A DNA stretch of 64,000 bases from Devosia oryziradicis (GTDB taxonomy: Bacteria > Pseudomonadota > Alphaproteobacteria > Rhizobiales > Devosiaceae): assembly GCF_016698645.1 (NCBI RefSeq), contig NZ_CP068047.1, forward strand, positions 2,887,001 through 2,951,000, read 5' to 3'. The translations under genes were made by a program, and so were the position numbers. Positions 43,702 to 51,748 of the stretch are shown here, in pieces (position 1 is the stretch's first letter; each line of letters begins with the position of its first letter). The notes under the pieces are model-generated. The model made no database searches and had not been told where the DNA came from. It saw nothing but the letters and a program-made list of their open reading frames with translations.

Positions 43702-44322
43702 ATGTTCCAGAGGCCAAGTCGTCAGATGTTCAATATCAAGTCAACGATAGCAATCGGGCTGTCGATTATCTTGTCGGCTAGCAGCGTCATGCCTGCCACG
43801 GCTGCGCTGGTATACGACCGCAACACCGGCGGCTGGGTGGACGAGGCGACCATCGCCGCGCCAAGCCCGCGCAGTGGCAGCCCCATCCGCAAGGAAATCG
43901 TCGACTACGTGACCAACCACAAGCCCGGCACGATCGTCATCGAAACCGACGAACGCCGCCTCTACCTCGTCCTCGAGGGTGGCAAGGCGATGAAGTATGG
44001 CGTCGGCGTCGGTCGCGACGGCTTCACCTGGTCCGGCACCCACCGCATTACCCGCAAGGCCGAGTGGCCAGGCTGGACGCCCCCGCCGCAGATGCGCAAG
44101 CGCGTCCCGGACCTGCCGGCCTATATGGAAGGCGGCCCCAACAACCCGCTGGGCGCCCGCGCGCTCTATATCGGCTCGACGCTCTATCGCGTGCATGGCA
44201 CGTCCGAGCCGTGGTCGATCGGCCAGGCCGTCTCGTCGGGCTGCATTCGCCTGACCAACGACGACATCACCGATCTCTACGATCGCGTTCAGGTGGGCGC
44301 CCTCATCGTCGTCAACCACTAA
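43702..44322 (+). CDS. L,D-transpeptidase (YkuD/ErfK family)
   Basis: Periplasmic enzyme that makes 3-3 cross-links in peptidoglycan or attaches proteins to it. About 206 residues: signal peptide (STIAIGLSIILSASSVMPAT, end near TAA), then the YkuD domain with IVIETDERRLYLVLEGGKA and the catalytic HGTSEPWSIGQAVSSGCIRL, where Cys is the nucleophile and the two His activate it. Start at ATG 43702 or ATG 43726; neither has a strong ribosome-binding site. It ends with a terminator. Confidence 0.92.
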   Translation: MFQRPSRQMFNIKSTIAIGLSIILSASSVMPATAALVYDRNTGGWVDEATIAAPSPRSGSPIRKEIVDYVTNHKPGTIVIETDERRLYLVLEGGKAMKYGVGVGRDGFTWSGTHRITRKAEWPGWTPPPQMRKRVPDLPAYMEGGPNNPLGARALYIGSTLYRVHGTSEPWSIGQAVSSGCIRLTNDDITDLYDRVQVGALIVVNH

Positions 44323-44383
44323 TACCGGCGCTGAGCAGGTGATGCTGGCCTGACCGACTTGGTACTGGCGCAGAATTGACAAG

Positions 44384-44408
44384 GGCCGCCTTTTGGGGCG
44401 GCCTTTTT
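44384..44408 (+). terminator. Intrinsic terminator of the L,D-transpeptidase gene
   Basis: GGCCGCC (44384-44390), loop TTTTGG, GGCGGCC (44397-44403) followed by TTTTTG. It lies 61 bp after the stop codon and before moaA. Confidence 0.85.
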
Positions 44409-44456
44409 GTTTGCGGGTGGCTTTGAAAAGTCAAAGACGGGGATTAGGTTGCGGCC

Positions 44457-45470
44457 ATGACCGCATCCGCCTCCCCTGCCCGCCCGCTTGTCGACCGCTA
44501 TGGGCGGCATGTTTCCTATCTGCGCATATCGGTGACGGACCGGTGCGACTTCCGCTGTGTCTATTGCATGGCCGAGGACATGACGTTCCTGCCCAAGCGC
44601 GATGTGCTGAGCTTTGAGGAAATCGAGGCGATCGCGGGTGCGTTCATCGCCCGCGGGGTGACCAAGATCCGGCTCACGGGCGGCGAACCGCTGGTGCGGC
44701 GCGACATCATGGAGCTGGTTACGACCCTGGGCGGCCAGATCGGGCATGGCCTGGAGGAGCTGACCCTCACCACCAATGGCAGCCAATTGCGCAAGCATGC
44801 GCGGGGGCTGGCCGATGCAGGCGTACGACGGCTCAACGTGTCGCTCGATACGCTCGACAGCGACCGTTTCCGCGCGATTACCCGCCGCGGGAGGCTCGAA
44901 GACGTGCTCGACGGGATCGACGCGGCACAGGCGGCGGGGCTGACGATCAAGATCAACATGGTGTCGATGCGCGGCGTCAATGACGACGAAATCGAGCCCA
45001 TGATGGCCTGGGCGCATGGCCGCGGCATGGGCCTGACGCTGATCGAGGGCATGCCGCTGGGCGAGGTCGGCATCGACCGGGTCGACAGCTACCTGCCGCT
45101 GCGCGAACTGCACGACCAGCTGGCAAGGCGCTACACGCTGAGCAAGCTCGACAAGCGGACGGGGGGACCGGCGCGCTATGTGCATGTGGCCGAGACCGGC
45201 GGCGTGCTGGGCTTCATCACCCCGATGAGCCACAATTTCTGCGAGAGCTGCAACCGCGTGCGCCTGACTGCGACCGGGCAGCTCTACCTCTGCCTGGGGC
45301 AAGATGACCAGGTGAACCTGCGCGACGCGCTACGCGATGGCGGACCGCCGGCGCTGGATGCCGCGCTGGACCACGCCATGCTGATCAAGCCCAAGGGGCA
45401 CGATTTCGTCATCGACCGGACCCGCCCCGAGCCGGCGCTGGGCCGGCATATGAGTGTGACCGGAGGCTAG
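44457..45470 (+). CDS. moaA: GTP 3',8-cyclase MoaA (molybdenum cofactor synthesis)
   Basis: Radical-SAM enzyme that rearranges GTP to a cyclic intermediate in the first step of Moco synthesis. 337 residues with both iron-sulfur clusters visible: N-terminal Cys30-x3-Cys34-x2-Cys37 (RCDFRCVYC) and C-terminal [34 protein letters not shown] is the SAM motif. The protein ends in the conserved Gly-Gly dipeptide. No other moa gene is adjacent. It is followed 1 bp later by a dienelactone hydrolase gene, so they share a transcript. Confidence 0.96.
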   Translation: MTASASPARPLVDRYGRHVSYLRISVTDRCDFRCVYCMAEDMTFLPKRDVLSFEEIEAIAGAFIARGVTKIRLTGGEPLVRRDIMELVTTLGGQIGHGLEELTLTTNGSQLRKHARGLADAGVRRLNVSLDTLDSDRFRAITRRGRLEDVLDGIDAAQAAGLTIKINMVSMRGVNDDEIEPMMAWAHGRGMGLTLIEGMPLGEVGIDRVDSYLPLRELHDQLARRYTLSKLDKRTGGPARYVHVAETGGVLGFITPMSHNFCESCNRVRLTATGQLYLCLGQDDQVNLRDALRDGGPPALDAALDHAMLIKPKGHDFVIDRTRPEPALGRHMSVTGG

Positions 45471-45471
45471 G

Positions 45472-46149
45472 ATGGGCGAACGCATCACATTGACGGCCAG
45501 CGACGGCTTCACGCTCAATGCCTATCGCGCGATGCCCGAAGGCAAGCCACGAGCGGGCGTGGTGGTGATCCAGGAAGTCTGGGGCCTCAACAAATTCATC
45601 CGCGACGTGGTAGACCGGTATGCCCGGCATGGGTTCCTCGCGGTGGCGCCGGCGATGTTCGACCGTGTCGAATTCGGCTACGAGAGTGACGATTACGGGC
45701 CCGAACAGTTCGTCATCATCGGCGAGCTGATGAAGAAATTCGACCACAAGACTGCGCTGCTGGATGTGGCGGCAGCGATCGGGGCTGCCGCTGCCGGCGG
45801 GAAGGTGGGCATTACCGGCTATTGCTTTGGTGGTGCGGTGACCTGGCGGGCGGCCGCCCACGAGGGAATGGGGCTTAGCGCAGCATCGGGTTACTATGGT
45901 GGCGGGGTGCCGAACTATATCGACCTCATGCCCCGCATTCCCATCCAGATGCATTACGGCGACCAGGACACCGGCATTCCGCTCGAGCAGATCGAAGCGC
46001 TCAAGGCCCGCCATCCGGAAGCCGACATCTACACCTATCCGGCGGCACACGGCTTCTGCAACAACCAGCGGGCATCCAACTTCAACGAGGCAGCCTGCAC
46101 CAGAGCCTCGGCCCGCACGCTCGACTTCTTCCGCCAGCATCTTGGATAG
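45472..46149 (+). CDS. Dienelactone hydrolase family protein
   Basis: Alpha/beta hydrolase of 225 residues with the DLH catalytic triad: nucleophile Cys in GITGYCFGGAVT, Asp in MHYGDQDTGIP and His in YPAAHGFCNN. The Cys replaces the usual Ser, as in true dienelactone hydrolases; the substrate is not known. It starts immediately after moaA and overlaps the next small gene by 8 bp, so moaA, this gene and the next form an operon. Confidence 0.92.
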   Translation: MGERITLTASDGFTLNAYRAMPEGKPRAGVVVIQEVWGLNKFIRDVVDRYARHGFLAVAPAMFDRVEFGYESDDYGPEQFVIIGELMKKFDHKTALLDVAAAIGAAAAGGKVGITGYCFGGAVTWRAAAHEGMGLSAASGYYGGGVPNYIDLMPRIPIQMHYGDQDTGIPLEQIEALKARHPEADIYTYPAAHGFCNNQRASNFNEAACTRASARTLDFFRQHLG

Positions 46150-46561
46150 GCTGGAGGCGCATCGCGACTATCTCGACGCGGCGTGGCGGGCTGCACTAGC
46201 GGCGCCACTGTCGGTGCGCAAGGCGATGCTGGTGGCGGCGCTGATCGACGCCTATGTGGACCGGCAGTTCGCGGCGCTGCCGGAGCCGGACGACATCCTG
46301 GAATTCCGGGCGGGGCTGGCGGCCAGGAGCCCGGCGCTGGCGCCGGTGTTCGCGCTCTGTGCGTGGCGCGAGGGTGGGCCGCGGCCGGTTATCGAGGCGG
46401 TGCCAGTGCCAATTGCCGACTACGGCACCCTTTCGGTCGAAGACTTCATGGTCAGCCTCTACAACGACCACAGCGTACAGCGGCTGCGGCTGGTGCTGCC
46501 GGATGGAACGCGCCTGGACATGCTGGCGACGCTGGGTGAGGCGATCGCGGCCCTCGGCTAG
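46142..46561 (+). CDS. Hypothetical protein coupled to dienelactone hydrolase
   Basis: About 139 residues, predicted from a TTG at 46142 that overlaps the end of the hydrolase gene. It starts MDRLEAHRDYLDAAWRAALAAP, is mainly helical in the first half, and ends with a hydrophobic, beta-rich part (LRLVLPDGTRLDMLATLGE). No domain is recognised. The frame has the same codon bias as its neighbours and no competing gene, so it is likely real. No clear Shine-Dalgarno is seen; translation is probably coupled. The stop overlaps the convergent deacetylase gene by 4 bp. Confidence 0.65.
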   Translation: MDRLEAHRDYLDAAWRAALAAPLSVRKAMLVAALIDAYVDRQFAALPEPDDILEFRAGLAARSPALAPVFALCAWREGGPRPVIEAVPVPIADYGTLSVEDFMVSLYNDHSVQRLRLVLPDGTRLDMLATLGEAIAALG

Positions 46562-47379
46562 GCCCGCATGGCATCGCGGAAGCCGCGCATGCCGATGATC
46601 TCGACCCCGGCCGCGTCGAGCAACTCCTGCGCACGACCGGAACGAAAGAGCTCGTATTCGGCTACGCGCATGGGCGCGTCATCGGAATACATCTCGATGT
46701 CGCCGGGTTGGGCGAAGTGGAAGGCGCCCCAGTTGAGGCCGGGAACAGCGCGGCGGAAAATCCCGGCATAGGTGGTGGCATCAGGCGCCAGATTGCCGAA
46801 GGGCGACATGATGAAGCGCTGGAAATCCGGATTGCCGCGGGCGACCAGCCGCTCGACGATCGCATCATATGCGGGGCCGGACCCAGCGCTGTCCCCGACA
46901 TCACGCGCAAAGACCACCGGCAGCCGAAACTCCTCGCCCAGCCTGAGGTAGATCTCGACATATTCGGGCATGGTCACCGTGCCCATGTGGGAATCGAGGT
47001 GGGTGACGTCGATGCCGGCGGCGAGCGCCGTTTCGACTTGGCGGCGCAATTCGGCCTCGACGGCGGCTACATCGGCATGACGGGCGTCCTGAACGCGGCG
47101 CCACATGAAGCCGTCGGTGTCGGTGAGGCCGTTTGTGGCGACGCCCGTCAGCGGACGCCAGCGAAAGCCGGCAAACTCGGCATTGAGGGTGAGATGGACG
47201 CCCACATCGAGATCAGGTCGATCACGGCAGATGGCGGCCATTTCGGGAAACCAGGGGCACGGCACCATGACCGAGCCGCAGGTGACCACACCCAGGTCGG
47301 CCAGCTCGACAAAGGCCAGATTGGCTCCGTGGCTGGCCCCGAGATCGTCATGATGCACGACGAGCTGGATATTGGACAC
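46558..47379 (-). CDS. ChbG/HpnK family carbohydrate deacetylase
   Basis: About 273 residues of the YdjC-like deacetylase family, which removes acetyl groups from sugars such as chitobiose or hopanoid-linked GlcNAc. The metal-binding motif is VVHHDDLGASHGANLAF, with further ligands in VGVHLTLNAEF and THLDSHMG. The substrate is unknown; no chitin or hopanoid gene is near. It is 11 bp downstream of a VOC gene and transcribed with it and perhaps with the Lrp gene before that. Confidence 0.87.
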   Translation of the reverse strand: MSNIQLVVHHDDLGASHGANLAFVELADLGVVTCGSVMVPCPWFPEMAAICRDRPDLDVGVHLTLNAEFAGFRWRPLTGVATNGLTDTDGFMWRRVQDARHADVAAVEAELRRQVETALAAGIDVTHLDSHMGTVTMPEYVEIYLRLGEEFRLPVVFARDVGDSAGSGPAYDAIVERLVARGNPDFQRFIMSPFGNLAPDATTYAGIFRRAVPGLNWGAFHFAQPGDIEMYSDDAPMRVAEYELFRSGRAQELLDAAGVEIIGMRGFRDAMRA

Positions 47380-47390
47380 TTGTGGCCCCC

Positions 47391-47792
47391 CTATCGCCAG
47401 TCGGCCCGTTCGACCAGCTCAACCAGAATGCCATCGGGGTCGCGGACAAAGGCGACACGGCGGATCATCTCGGTGAAGAAGGCCGGACGGGGCGCTTCGA
47501 TGACTTCGATGCCGGCGGCCTCGCATTTTTCGACCATCGCATCGACGTCGTCGAAGGCAAAGGTGATATGCCGGACGCCCGCTTCGTGGGGTGGCACGTC
47601 GCGCGAGCGCGAGATGTCGGCATTGGGGCAAGCGATTTCGAGCATGCCGCTGCCCGTATCGAGGAAGACCATCTCACCGCGGTCACTCGTCTTGCGCAAG
47701 GCCAGGGTCAGGCCCAGCAGGTCGCAATAAAAGGCGATGGTGCGGTCGAGGTTGCTGCAGGTCATGCCGACATGTTCGAAGCCAATCAGCAT
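47391..47792 (-). CDS. VOC superfamily protein (glyoxalase-like)
   Basis: 133 residues with two beta-alpha-beta-beta-beta modules: FEHVGMTCSNLDRTIAFYCD and GVRHITFAFDDVDAMVEKCE, ending VAFVRDPDGILVELVE. Metal ligands typical of VOC enzymes are His, Glu, His and Glu in these strands. Such proteins can be lactoylglutathione lyases, dioxygenases or epimerases; the activity here is not known. It starts 6 bp before the end of the Lrp gene region, in a likely operon lrp-VOC-deacetylase. Confidence 0.85.
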   Translation of the reverse strand: MLIGFEHVGMTCSNLDRTIAFYCDLLGLTLALRKTSDRGEMVFLDTGSGMLEIACPNADISRSRDVPPHEAGVRHITFAFDDVDAMVEKCEAAGIEVIEAPRPAFFTEMIRRVAFVRDPDGILVELVERADWR

Positions 47793-47798
47793 CGGGCG

Positions 47799-48284
47799 CT
47801 ACTTGTCGTCGTCCACGACGATGGCAAAGTCGAGCGGCAAGGCAGTGGTGTATTTGATCTGGCCCATGGCGAAGGCCGAGCTGACGTCCGTCAGGTTGAT
47901 CTTGCTGATGAGCTTTTTGTAGAAGGCGTCATAGGCACCGATATCAGGCACCACGACCCGCATCAGGTAGTCGACCTCGCCGCTCATGCGATAGAATTCG
48001 ACCACCTCGGGGAATTCATCGATGACGGCGGAAAATTTGCGCATCCAGGCGTCGTTGTGCTCGTTGGTCTTGACCGAAACAAAGACCGTGACGCCGACAT
48101 TGACCTTTGCGGGATCGAGCACGGCCACGCGGCGCTGAATGACGCCGTCTTCTTCCATCTTCTGGATGCGGCGCCAGCACGGCGTGGTGGACAACCCCAC
48201 CTTGCGGCCGATTTCAGCCACCGGCATGGTGGCGTCCTTCTGCAGAAGGGTGAGAATCTTCCGATCGATCTTGTCCAGTGCCAT
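47799..48284 (-). CDS. Lrp/AsnC family transcriptional regulator
   Basis: 161 residues: helix-turn-helix (LDKIDRKILTLLQKDATMPV, LSTTPCWRRIQKMEEDGVI) and a C-terminal RAM ligand-binding domain (VEFYRMSGEVDYLMRVVVPD). Lrp-type proteins sense amino acids and often control transport or catabolism genes next to them. Here the VOC and deacetylase genes follow on the same strand. A near-perfect 10-bp inverted repeat lies just upstream of the start and may be its own operator. Confidence 0.93.
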   Translation of the reverse strand: MALDKIDRKILTLLQKDATMPVAEIGRKVGLSTTPCWRRIQKMEEDGVIQRRVAVLDPAKVNVGVTVFVSVKTNEHNDAWMRKFSAVIDEFPEVVEFYRMSGEVDYLMRVVVPDIGAYDAFYKKLISKINLTDVSSAFAMGQIKYTTALPLDFAIVVDDDK

Positions 48285-48307
48285 ATCGCCCCCGCGAAAT
48301 CAGATTT

Positions 48308-48338
48308 CCAATTCCGGCTCAATTCACTCCGAAATTGG
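48308..48338 (-). promoter_or_regulatory. Inverted repeat before the Lrp gene (candidate autoregulatory operator)
   Basis: CCAATTCCGG (48308-48317) and CCGAAATTGG (48329-48338) are inverted repeats with one mismatch, separated by 11 bp, about 24 bp upstream of the Lrp start. A further dyad GATTA-GCAA-TAATC lies at about 48363-48376. Lrp proteins often bind several such AT-containing dyads. Confidence 0.45.
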
Positions 48339-48420
48339 CGGGTTACCTGCCACGTCCCGACCTGATTAGCAATAATCTTGCGCGGGCGAACTGTGTGATC
48401 GGCAACTACACATTGTTAAC

Positions 48421-48912
48421 CTAGAGTCCGATCGTCGCCAACCAGCCCAGCAATCCCCGACCCTGCGGATGATCGTCCCGCCACTGGCGCGGGGCGTCAA
48501 AGTCCCCGGCCCAAATCCCCGCGCGGTCGCGACGCGCGTTTGCCTCTTCGCTCCAATAGCGTCCCGAGGAGACGGCGAGGCCCTCCGCCACCATCATGGC
48601 CCCGATATCGTGGCCGGACACCTGGCAGGTGGCGAGCAGGCGACCATACTGGTCGACATCCTCGGGGCGGCAATGGACCGGGCCTCCAGCCAGCAATCGC
48701 GCCATGCGATCGCGCGCGGCGCGGCCGCATGGCCAGCTCTGGCCATCAGCATGGAAACAATCCTGCGACAGTTCGGGGGCGTCCAGGCCAAGCAGCCTGA
48801 CGCGATCCGGACCCAGGCGGAAGCTGTCGCCATCGCTGGCCCTGGCTGAGCCCGAGACAGGCGCCGGCGGCTGATCGAGGGCCGCTGCGACCATGGCCGC
48901 GAGGATGAGCAC
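48421..48912 (-). CDS. Thermonuclease (SNase) family nuclease
   Basis: About 163 residues in the staphylococcal-nuclease fold: DGDSFRLGPDRVRLLGLDAPE with catalytic acidic and Arg residues, and YGRLLATCQVSGHDIGAMMVAEGLA. The start is a problem: GTG 48912 lies in the middle of a hydrophobic helix. In the same frame upstream, NHRKSLFRGPGGAIVAIG would complete a signal anchor, but there is no ATG, GTG or TTG in it before an in-frame stop. The enzyme is probably exported or membrane-anchored. It is alone between Lrp and the divergent kinase. Confidence 0.82.
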   Translation of the reverse strand: MLILAAMVAAALDQPPAPVSGSARASDGDSFRLGPDRVRLLGLDAPELSQDCFHADGQSWPCGRAARDRMARLLAGGPVHCRPEDVDQYGRLLATCQVSGHDIGAMMVAEGLAVSSGRYWSEEANARRDRAGIWAGDFDAPRQWRDDHPQGRGLLGWLATIGL

Positions 48913-49001
48913 TCCGATCGCGACGATTGCGCCGCCGGGGCCACGAAACAGAGATTTGCGATGGTTGAGTCGGGGACCGATTTCATCACCCGTTAACTAC
49001 G

Positions 49002-49050
49002 TGCTGGCTAGTGTTGGCACCAGCGTAGCGAATGCGTGTTTTGTTCGCAT
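49002..49050 (+). promoter_or_regulatory. Two inverted repeats before the membrane kinase gene
   Basis: GCTGG (49002-49006) with CCAGC (49020-49024), and ATGCG (49032-49036) with CGCAT (49046-49050), lie in the 160 bp between the nuclease and the kinase. They are short; a regulator-binding role is only a suggestion. A GTTAAC at about 48993 resembles half of a CtrA site. Confidence 0.3.
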
Positions 49051-49074
49051 CATTTAGTAACGAGTACCGAGTCC

Positions 49075-50601
49075 ATGGCTTCGCAGCCGGCTGTCATCGA
49101 TGACGTTCGCTCGCAAATGGGGCGGGACAGCAAGCGCACTGCGCAGAAGACCGTGCTCGACGCGCGCCAGCGCCTTACTTCGAGCTCGGGAACGCGCGCC
49201 GACTTCGATTTCGAACTGATGCACGACTATGCGCAGTCCCGCCTCAACGCGGCGCTGCCGATGGCGGCCATCGTCGCTATCCTGGGCATCATGGCCAGCT
49301 TCTGGGTGCCGGTGGTGTTCACCACGCTATGGGCTGGCCTGGTGACCCTCAGCCTGCTGATCGTGGCCCTGATGGCGCAGCGCTTCAAGGGCACGGAGGC
49401 GGCCAAGTTCAATGCCAGCCAGTGGACCGCAACCTTTGTGGCCGGTGAGCTGGTCTATGGGCTGGCCTGGTCCCTGCTGGCCATGTTCACCCTGGTGGCA
49501 CCGGCCGATGCGCTGACGCCGGTGATGTTCGCCATGGTGCTGGTGAGCGTTGCGGCCAATGCGATCACCACCCATACCCTGCCGCCGGCCACCCTGATGA
49601 GCACCCTGCCCGTCACGCTCACGGTTTCGGGCAACCTCATCGCGCTGGGCGGCACGCTCAACTACACGCTGGCTGCCGTGGCGATCTGTGGCGAAATCTT
49701 CTTTGTGTACCTGGCCCGCCAGATGCATGGCACCGAACTCGAGACCATTTCGCACCAGGCCGAAAAAGACGCCCTGATCAGCGAACTGGAGGAGGCCCGC
49801 CATATGTCAGACGAGGCGCGCCGCCATGCCGAGCAGGCCAATATCGCCAAGTCGCAATTCCTCGCCACCATGAGCCACGAGCTCCGTACGCCGCTCAACG
49901 CCATCATCGGCTTTTCCGAAGTGCTGAAATCGGAGCTGCTGGGGCCGCACCAGGTGCCCCAATACAAGGAATATGCCGGCGACATCCACGGTTCGGGCCA
50001 GCACCTGCTCAACCTCATCAACGAGCTGCTGGACCTCAGCCGCATCGAAGCGGGCAAGTACGAGCTCAACGAGGAAGTTGTGTCGCTGGTCGACATCGCC
50101 GAGGACTGCCGCCGCATGATGGAGCTGCGCGCCAAGTCCAAGGGCATCGAGCTGGTCTACAATGTGGGCAACAACCTGCCCAAGCTCTGGGGCGACGAGC
50201 GCGCCATCCGCCAGGTGATCCTGAACCTGCTAAGCAACGCAATCAAGTTCACCCCGCAGCACGGCAAGGTGACGCTGGTGGTGACGCGCAGTGGCGATGG
50301 CGGACAGTTCATTTCGGTCAAGGACAACGGCCCCGGCATTCCAGAGGACGAGATCGAAACCGTGCTCAGCTCATTCGGCCAGGGCTCGCTGGCGCAGAAG
50401 ACCGCCGAACAAGGCGCTGGCCTTGGACTGCCCATCGTGCAGAAGATCATGGAACTGCATCAGGGCCGCTTTGACCTCTTCAGCAAACTGCGCTTCGGCA
50501 CAGAGGTCATCGCTACGTTCCCGCGCGCCCGCGTGATGGATGCGCTGGCGCCCGTGGTGGAAAAGCGCAACCGGCTCGAAATATTTTCGGAAGCCGGCTG
50601 A
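49075..50601 (+). CDS. Membrane sensor histidine kinase, PdhS/DivJ-like
   Basis: About 508 residues. Six hydrophobic segments (about residues 55-215) form an integral membrane sensor. A coiled coil (EKDALISELEEARHMSDEAR) leads to the HisKA transmitter with the H box KSQFLATMSHELRTPLNAII and IGFSEVLKSELLGP, followed by the ATPase domain with N, G1 (VKDNGPGIPED) and G2 (GAGLGLPIV) boxes. The GFSEVLKSELLGP-type dimerisation helix is the form found in alphaproteobacterial cell-cycle kinases (PleC, DivJ, PdhS), so a DivK-type partner is possible. Start ATG 49075; an upstream ATG at 49036 is less likely. Confidence 0.88.
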   Translation: MASQPAVIDDVRSQMGRDSKRTAQKTVLDARQRLTSSSGTRADFDFELMHDYAQSRLNAALPMAAIVAILGIMASFWVPVVFTTLWAGLVTLSLLIVALMAQRFKGTEAAKFNASQWTATFVAGELVYGLAWSLLAMFTLVAPADALTPVMFAMVLVSVAANAITTHTLPPATLMSTLPVTLTVSGNLIALGGTLNYTLAAVAICGEIFFVYLARQMHGTELETISHQAEKDALISELEEARHMSDEARRHAEQANIAKSQFLATMSHELRTPLNAIIGFSEVLKSELLGPHQVPQYKEYAGDIHGSGQHLLNLINELLDLSRIEAGKYELNEEVVSLVDIAEDCRRMMELRAKSKGIELVYNVGNNLPKLWGDERAIRQVILNLLSNAIKFTPQHGKVTLVVTRSGDGGQFISVKDNGPGIPEDEIETVLSSFGQGSLAQKTAEQGAGLGLPIVQKIMELHQGRFDLFSKLRFGTEVIATFPRARVMDALAPVVEKRNRLEIFSEAG

Positions 50602-50619
50602 ACTATAACTTAATATAGT
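50602..50619. promoter_or_regulatory. AT-rich perfect dyad between kinase and HD-GYP genes
   Basis: ACTATA (50602-50607), ACTTAA, TATAGT (50614-50619): a perfect 6-bp dyad in an AT-rich island that begins one base after the kinase stop, in an otherwise GC-rich region. The following sequence up to 50665 is also AT-rich and ends in the HD-GYP ribosome-binding site GGAG. Promoter or operator function is inferred. Confidence 0.4.
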
Positions 50620-50665
50620 AGAAATACCTACGTCCTATATTTGCTGAATTGGAGTAATTCGGCAA

Positions 50666-51748
50666 TTGCGTCATCACGCCGCTCGCGACGCTTTATTTTA
50701 TGTGGTTGCCGGTTCTCCTCGCGAACGGCAAAGCCTATTTGCAAGCGGCATCGGTGCCAAGGCCGTCGCATTGTCGAGCCTTGCCCCCGCGGACCTGCTG
50801 GTCGATCCCAGTCTCATCATCGACTTGGATTTGCGGTCGCCCGAGACGATGCGCAAACTGAAAGCGATCCTGCCGCGCGTCAGTGGCGCCTGCCGCCTGT
50901 TTCTGGTCGATCCCCTCGCGCCCGCAGCAGCCGCAAACGCGCGAGCGCTGGGCGCCACGGCCGTGTTGCCAACCTCCGCCAGCGTCATCGACATCCACGC
51001 GGCGATCGCCACTCACTTCGGCATCGAGCAGGGCGATGGCGCCATTGGCGCCGCCGTGCGCCAGTCTGTGCAGGCAGGCGTGGATGCCATGGACGGCAGT
51101 TTCCAGGCGCTGGTCGAGGGGAAGGCGTTCAGCATGGCCGGAATGGACGGCGCCAGCCGGCAAATTGCCGACGCGATCAGGGGCGTCGGGGCGAATGAAT
51201 GGCTGGCCACCGTCAAGAGCTACCACGTGGGAACCTATCAGCACTGCATGCTCGTCACCGGCGTCGCGTCGGCATTCGGCATCGGTTCGGGCATGGCCCG
51301 CCGCGACGTGATCAAGCTCACGGTGGCCGGATTGCTGCATGATATCGGCAAGGCGGCAATTCCAATCGAAATCCTCGACAAGCCAGGAGCACTGACCGAC
51401 GACGAATTGAAGGTCATGCGCTCTCATCCGGTGGTGGGCAGCACCTACCTGATGGAGAAGAGCGGGATCGACTCGGACATTCTCACCAGCGTCCGCAGCC
51501 ACCATGAACTGCTTGATGGGAAGGGCTATCCCGATGGCCTGGATGCCCCGCAAATCGACGACCTGACCAGAATACTGACGGTCTGCGACGTCTATGCCGC
51601 ACTGATCGAACGGCGCAGCTACAAGCCAGCCAGAAGCCCGGCGCAGGCAATGATCGTGATGGACGCAATGGCCTCGGTCGGCAAGCTGGAAACCAGCCTG
51701 GTCCGCGAACTTGGCCGCATCATGCTGGCGCCGCGAGCCGCCGCCTAA
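50666..51748 (+). CDS. HD-GYP domain protein with degenerate receiver-like N-terminus
   Basis: About 360 residues, predicted cyclic-di-GMP phosphodiesterase. The HD-GYP domain (about 185-350) has His187 and His193 in the YHVGTYQHC region, HD at 225-226 (LLHDIGKA), and HHELLDGKGYPDG at 279-291. Residues 10-120 look like a receiver or pseudo-receiver fold (IIDLDLRSPETMR) without the full acidic pocket. The start is TTG 50666 with GGAG 11 bp upstream. It follows the kinase gene by 64 bp and ends in a 4-bp overlap with convergent cobT. Confidence 0.9.
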   Translation: MRHHAARDALFYVVAGSPRERQSLFASGIGAKAVALSSLAPADLLVDPSLIIDLDLRSPETMRKLKAILPRVSGACRLFLVDPLAPAAAANARALGATAVLPTSASVIDIHAAIATHFGIEQGDGAIGAAVRQSVQAGVDAMDGSFQALVEGKAFSMAGMDGASRQIADAIRGVGANEWLATVKSYHVGTYQHCMLVTGVASAFGIGSGMARRDVIKLTVAGLLHDIGKAAIPIEILDKPGALTDDELKVMRSHPVVGSTYLMEKSGIDSDILTSVRSHHELLDGKGYPDGLDAPQIDDLTRILTVCDVYAALIERRSYKPARSPAQAMIVMDAMASVGKLETSLVRELGRIMLAPRAAA

